NCBI GenBank assembly: GCA_050743865.1
Contig: JBOGGE010000022.1
Span: forward strand, 1 to 24,464
Direction of reading: 5' to 3'
From: DAHUZJ01 sp050743865
Lineage (GTDB): Bacteria; Actinomycetota; Acidimicrobiia; Acidimicrobiales; RAAP-2
Length of the DNA: 24,464 nt
Made by a program: the position numbers and the translations under genes. The notes beneath the pieces are model-generated. The model was not told the DNA's origin, ran no database searches, and worked only from the letters and a program-made list of their open reading frames with translations. Below are positions 22,419 through 24,464 of this stretch, one piece after another; position 1 is the stretch's first letter, and every line of letters starts with the position of its first letter.

Positions 22419-23608
22419 CCGAGACCACCGTGGCCACCTCGGGCGCCCGGCTGCGGGTGCGGCTCGACGGGCCGCCGGGCGCTCCGGTGCTGGTGCTGGC
22501 CGGCTCGCTGGGCACCACCCTCGCCCTGTGGGACCACCAGGTGGCGGCCCTGGCCGGGTACTTCCGGGTACTGCGGTACGACCACCGGGGCCACGGCGGC
22601 TCGTCAGCGCCGGCCGGTCCCTACTCGATCGCCGACCTCGGCCAGGATCTGGTCGACGTGCTCGACGGCCTCGGGATCGAGCAGGCGGCCGTCTGCGGCC
22701 TCTCGCTCGGGGGCATGGTGGCGATGTGGGCAGCGGCGAAGCGGCCCGAGCGGATCGGCTCGCTGGTGCTGGCCTGCACCGCCCCCTACCTCGGCCCGGC
22801 CGCCGACTGGCAACGGCGGGCGGCGGCCGTTCGGGCCGGCGGCACGGCACTGCTCGCCCCGGCCCTCTTCGAGCGCTGGTTCCCCGCCCGCCTCCGGGCC
22901 GAGCGGCCCGACCTGCTCGACCAGGTGGCGGCCATGCTGTCGGGATGTGACGACGAAGGGTACGCCGGGTGCTGCGAGGCCATCGGCGGGATGGACCTGC
23001 GGCCGGACCTCGGATCGATCGCCGCCCCGACCCTGGTGGTGGCGGGCGCCGACGACCCGGTCACCACGCCGGCCGCCTCCCTGGCGTGGGCCGAGCCCCT
23101 GGGCGCCGCCTTCGTGGTGCTGCCGGGCGCCTCCCACCTGGCCAACCTGGCCAGTCCGGAGGCGTTCGCCGACGCCGTCGTCGCCCACGTGACCGGCGGC
23201 CCCCTGGCCAGGGGACGGGCCACCCGCCGGGCCGTGCTCGGCGACGCCCACGTCGATCGCACCGCCGGGCGGAAGGGGGTCGTGTGGCCGGCCTTCGGCG
23301 ACTTCATCACCCGGTACGCCTGGGGCGAGATCTGGTCGCGGCCCGGGCTCGACCGCCGCACCCGGAGCGCCGTCACCCTCGCCCTCCTCGTCGGCCTCGG
23401 GCGCCACGGCGAGCTCGACTTCCACGTCCCCGCCGCCCTCCGCAACGGGCTCACGCCGGCCGAGATCGGCGAGATCGTCCTGCAGTGCGCCATCTACGCC
23501 GGGGTGCCGGCGGCCAACGCCGCCCTTCCTGCCGTCGAGGCGGCGTTGGCGGCGGCCCGGCCGACCGGCCGCCCCGAGCAGGGACCGCCGGGGCCAGCCG
23601 GCCCGTAG
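22415..23608 (+). CDS. pcaL: fused 3-oxoadipate enol-lactonase / 4-carboxymuconolactone decarboxylase
   Basis: Two-domain protein of 397 residues. Residues 1 to about 262 form an alpha/beta hydrolase (PcaD) with nucleophile Ser97 in GLSLGG, Asp214 in GADDPVTTP and His241 in GASHL. Residues about 275 to 385 form the PcaC decarboxylase domain (carboxymuconolactone decarboxylase fold) with RPGLDRRTRSAVTLALLVGLGRHGELDFH and GLTPAEIGEIVLQCAIYAGVPAANAAL. The fusion is typical of actinobacteria such as Rhodococcus and Streptomyces (pcaL). The order D then C reverses the metabolic order, as in those relatives. ATG 22415 has the strong site GAGGAGGGAGCACC. A proline/glycine-rich tail closes the protein. 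Confidence 0.95.
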   Translation: MTETTVATSGARLRVRLDGPPGAPVLVLAGSLGTTLALWDHQVAALAGYFRVLRYDHRGHGGSSAPAGPYSIADLGQDLVDVLDGLGIEQAAVCGLSLGGMVAMWAAAKRPERIGSLVLACTAPYLGPAADWQRRAAAVRAGGTALLAPALFERWFPARLRAERPDLLDQVAAMLSGCDDEGYAGCCEAIGGMDLRPDLGSIAAPTLVVAGADDPVTTPAASLAWAEPLGAAFVVLPGASHLANLASPEAFADAVVAHVTGGPLARGRATRRAVLGDAHVDRTAGRKGVVWPAFGDFITRYAWGEIWSRPGLDRRTRSAVTLALLVGLGRHGELDFHVPAALRNGLTPAEIGEIVLQCAIYAGVPAANAALPAVEAALAAARPTGRPEQGPPGPAGP

Positions 23609-23631
23609 GCCGTTCACTATGGTGTGCCCCG

Positions 23632-24464
23632 ATGCCCGTCCCTGACCCCCGCCCGGCGGTGCCGGGCGAGGTGCCGGCGAACGGGACGCCGCTCGTCGGC
23701 AAGGGGCCGCCGGGCGCCCGCCGGGCCGACTTCGTCCAGTCCCTGGAGCGGGGCCTGGCCGTCATCCGCGCCTTCGGGCCGGAGCGCCCGCGCCTCACGC
23801 TGACCGAGGTGGCCCAGGTCACGGGGCTGACGCGCGCCGCCGCCCGGCGGTTCCTCCTGACGCTGGCCGAGCTCGGCTACGTCCGCAACGACGGACGCGA
23901 GTTCTCCCTGCGGCCGCGGATCCTGGAGCTGGGCTACGCCTACCTGAGCGGCCTCAGCCTGCCGGAGGTGGCCCAGCCCCACATGGAGGAGCTGGTGGCG
24001 CGGGTCAAGGAGTCGTCGTCGATCTCGGTGCTCGACGGCAACGACGTCGTCTACGTGGTCCGGGTCCCCACCACGCGGATCATGACGGTCGCCATCTCCA
24101 TCGGCACCCGGTTCCCCGCCTACTGCACCTCCATGGGTCGGGTGCTCCTGGCCGGCAAGTCCGAGGCCGACCTCGACCGGTACCTGGCAGAGGTCCGCCT
24201 CGACATGCGGACGAAGCGGACCGTCACCGATCCGGCCGAGCTGCGGCGCCTCCTCGGCGAGGTGAGCCGCCAGGGCTATGCCCTGGTCGAGCAGGAGCTC
24301 GAAGACGGCCTGGTGTCGGTGGCCGTGCCCATCCACGACAGCGGGGGCGGGGTGGTCGCCGCCATGAACGTCTCGGCCAACGCCCTCCGGGTGGGCCCGT
24401 CGACCCTGCGCCACGAGGTGCTCCCCCTCCTCCGGCAGACGGCGGCCCAGATCGACGAGGGCCT
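23632..24464 (+). CDS. pcaR: IclR-family regulator of the beta-ketoadipate pathway, cut by the window end
   Basis: The frame opens at ATG 23632 and runs past the last base, giving 277 residues so far. The DNA-binding domain reads FVQSLERGLAVIRAFG, then LTLTEVAQVTGLTRAAARRF and LLTLAELGYV. The PcaR-type linker is FSLRPRILELGYAYLSGLSL. The effector domain shows SISVLDGNDVVYVVRVPTTRIMTVAISIGTRFPAYCTSMGRVLL and QGYALVEQELEDGLVSVAVPI. This closely follows PcaR/PcaU/CatR-type activators, usually responding to beta-ketoadipate or protocatechuate. The first 30 residues are a variable proline-rich extension and no strong ribosome site is seen. It starts 23 bases after pcaL and probably belongs to the same operon. 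It is the natural candidate to bind the boxes at 17612-17820. Confidence 0.92.
   Translation, partial: MPVPDPRPAVPGEVPANGTPLVGKGPPGARRADFVQSLERGLAVIRAFGPERPRLTLTEVAQVTGLTRAAARRFLLTLAELGYVRNDGREFSLRPRILELGYAYLSGLSLPEVAQPHMEELVARVKESSSISVLDGNDVVYVVRVPTTRIMTVAISIGTRFPAYCTSMGRVLLAGKSEADLDRYLAEVRLDMRTKRTVTDPAELRRLLGEVSRQGYALVEQELEDGLVSVAVPIHDSGGGVVAAMNVSANALRVGPSTLRHEVLPLLRQTAAQIDEG

Noticed and set aside
20355..22850. 831-codon open frame on the minus strand
   Set aside because: It runs antisense across pcaH, pcaG, pcaB and pcaL, which are all clearly real, and encodes Arg/Pro/Gly-rich text without domains.
23612..23626. PcaR-like box GTTCACTATGGTGTG just before pcaR
   Set aside because: Only the GTTC arm and two central bases match the remembered operator, and the second arm is not complementary; too weak to call.

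Overview
The window comes from a high-GC bacterium, almost certainly an actinobacterium: coding DNA is strongly GC-rich at third positions, GTG and TTG starts are common, stop/start overlaps (GTGA, ATGA) are frequent, and the pca genes are of actinobacterial type, including a fused pcaD-pcaC (pcaL) and IclR-type regulators. The genus cannot be named from this sequence. The main content is a nearly complete route for plant-derived hydroxycinnamates, best read as p-coumarate to 4-hydroxybenzoate to protocatechuate to beta-ketoadipate.

Layout. (1) 130-4555: hydroxycinnamoyl-CoA hydratase/lyase and its CoA ligase on +, converging on a MarR regulator and a CynX/NimT-like MFS exporter/permease on -. 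The marR-MFS pair is bracketed by two GC-rich tandem-repeat arrays (17 bp and 16 bp units). (2) 4.6-7.4 kb: a scar region with a 5'-truncated DDE transposase, a free-standing SDR gene, and the first part of an IS110-family transposase preceded by a strikingly structured leader. (3) 7.4-14.05 kb: a branched-chain-amino-acid-type (HAAT) ABC importer. It has a fused LivH-LivM permease, LivG and LivF on +, and a convergent periplasmic-type binding protein on -, divergent from an IclR regulator whose reading frame lacks a normal start. Between livF and the binding protein lies a decayed second pobA fragment (11098-11373), pointing to an aromatic-acid context for this importer. A second transposase remnant lies at 14.33-14.62 kb. 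(4) 14.7-17.5 kb on -: vdh-like aldehyde dehydrogenase, then pobA. (5) 17.9 kb to the end on +: pcaI, pcaJ, pcaH, pcaG, pcaB, pcaL(DC), pcaR (cut by the window end). Most neighbours overlap by 4 bases.

How it works together: the ligase (fcs) activates p-coumarate/ferulate, the hydratase/lyase releases acetyl-CoA and the benzaldehyde, the aldehyde dehydrogenase makes 4-hydroxybenzoate (or vanillate), PobA makes protocatechuate, PcaHG opens the ring, and PcaB, PcaL and PcaIJ carry it to beta-ketoadipyl-CoA. No vanillate demethylase and no thiolase (pcaF) are present; pcaF may lie past the right edge. The divergent vdh/pcaI interval holds two perfect TTGACA -35 elements and three 15-bp boxes built as 5-N5-5, resembling the known PcaR/PcaU/PobR operator. 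I see no CRISPR array, phage module, tRNA or rRNA gene, and no convincing wholly new system. The most unusual items are the operator architecture, the pobA relic, the out-of-frame IclR gene, the paired repeat arrays and the possible bridge-RNA-like leader of the IS110 remnant.
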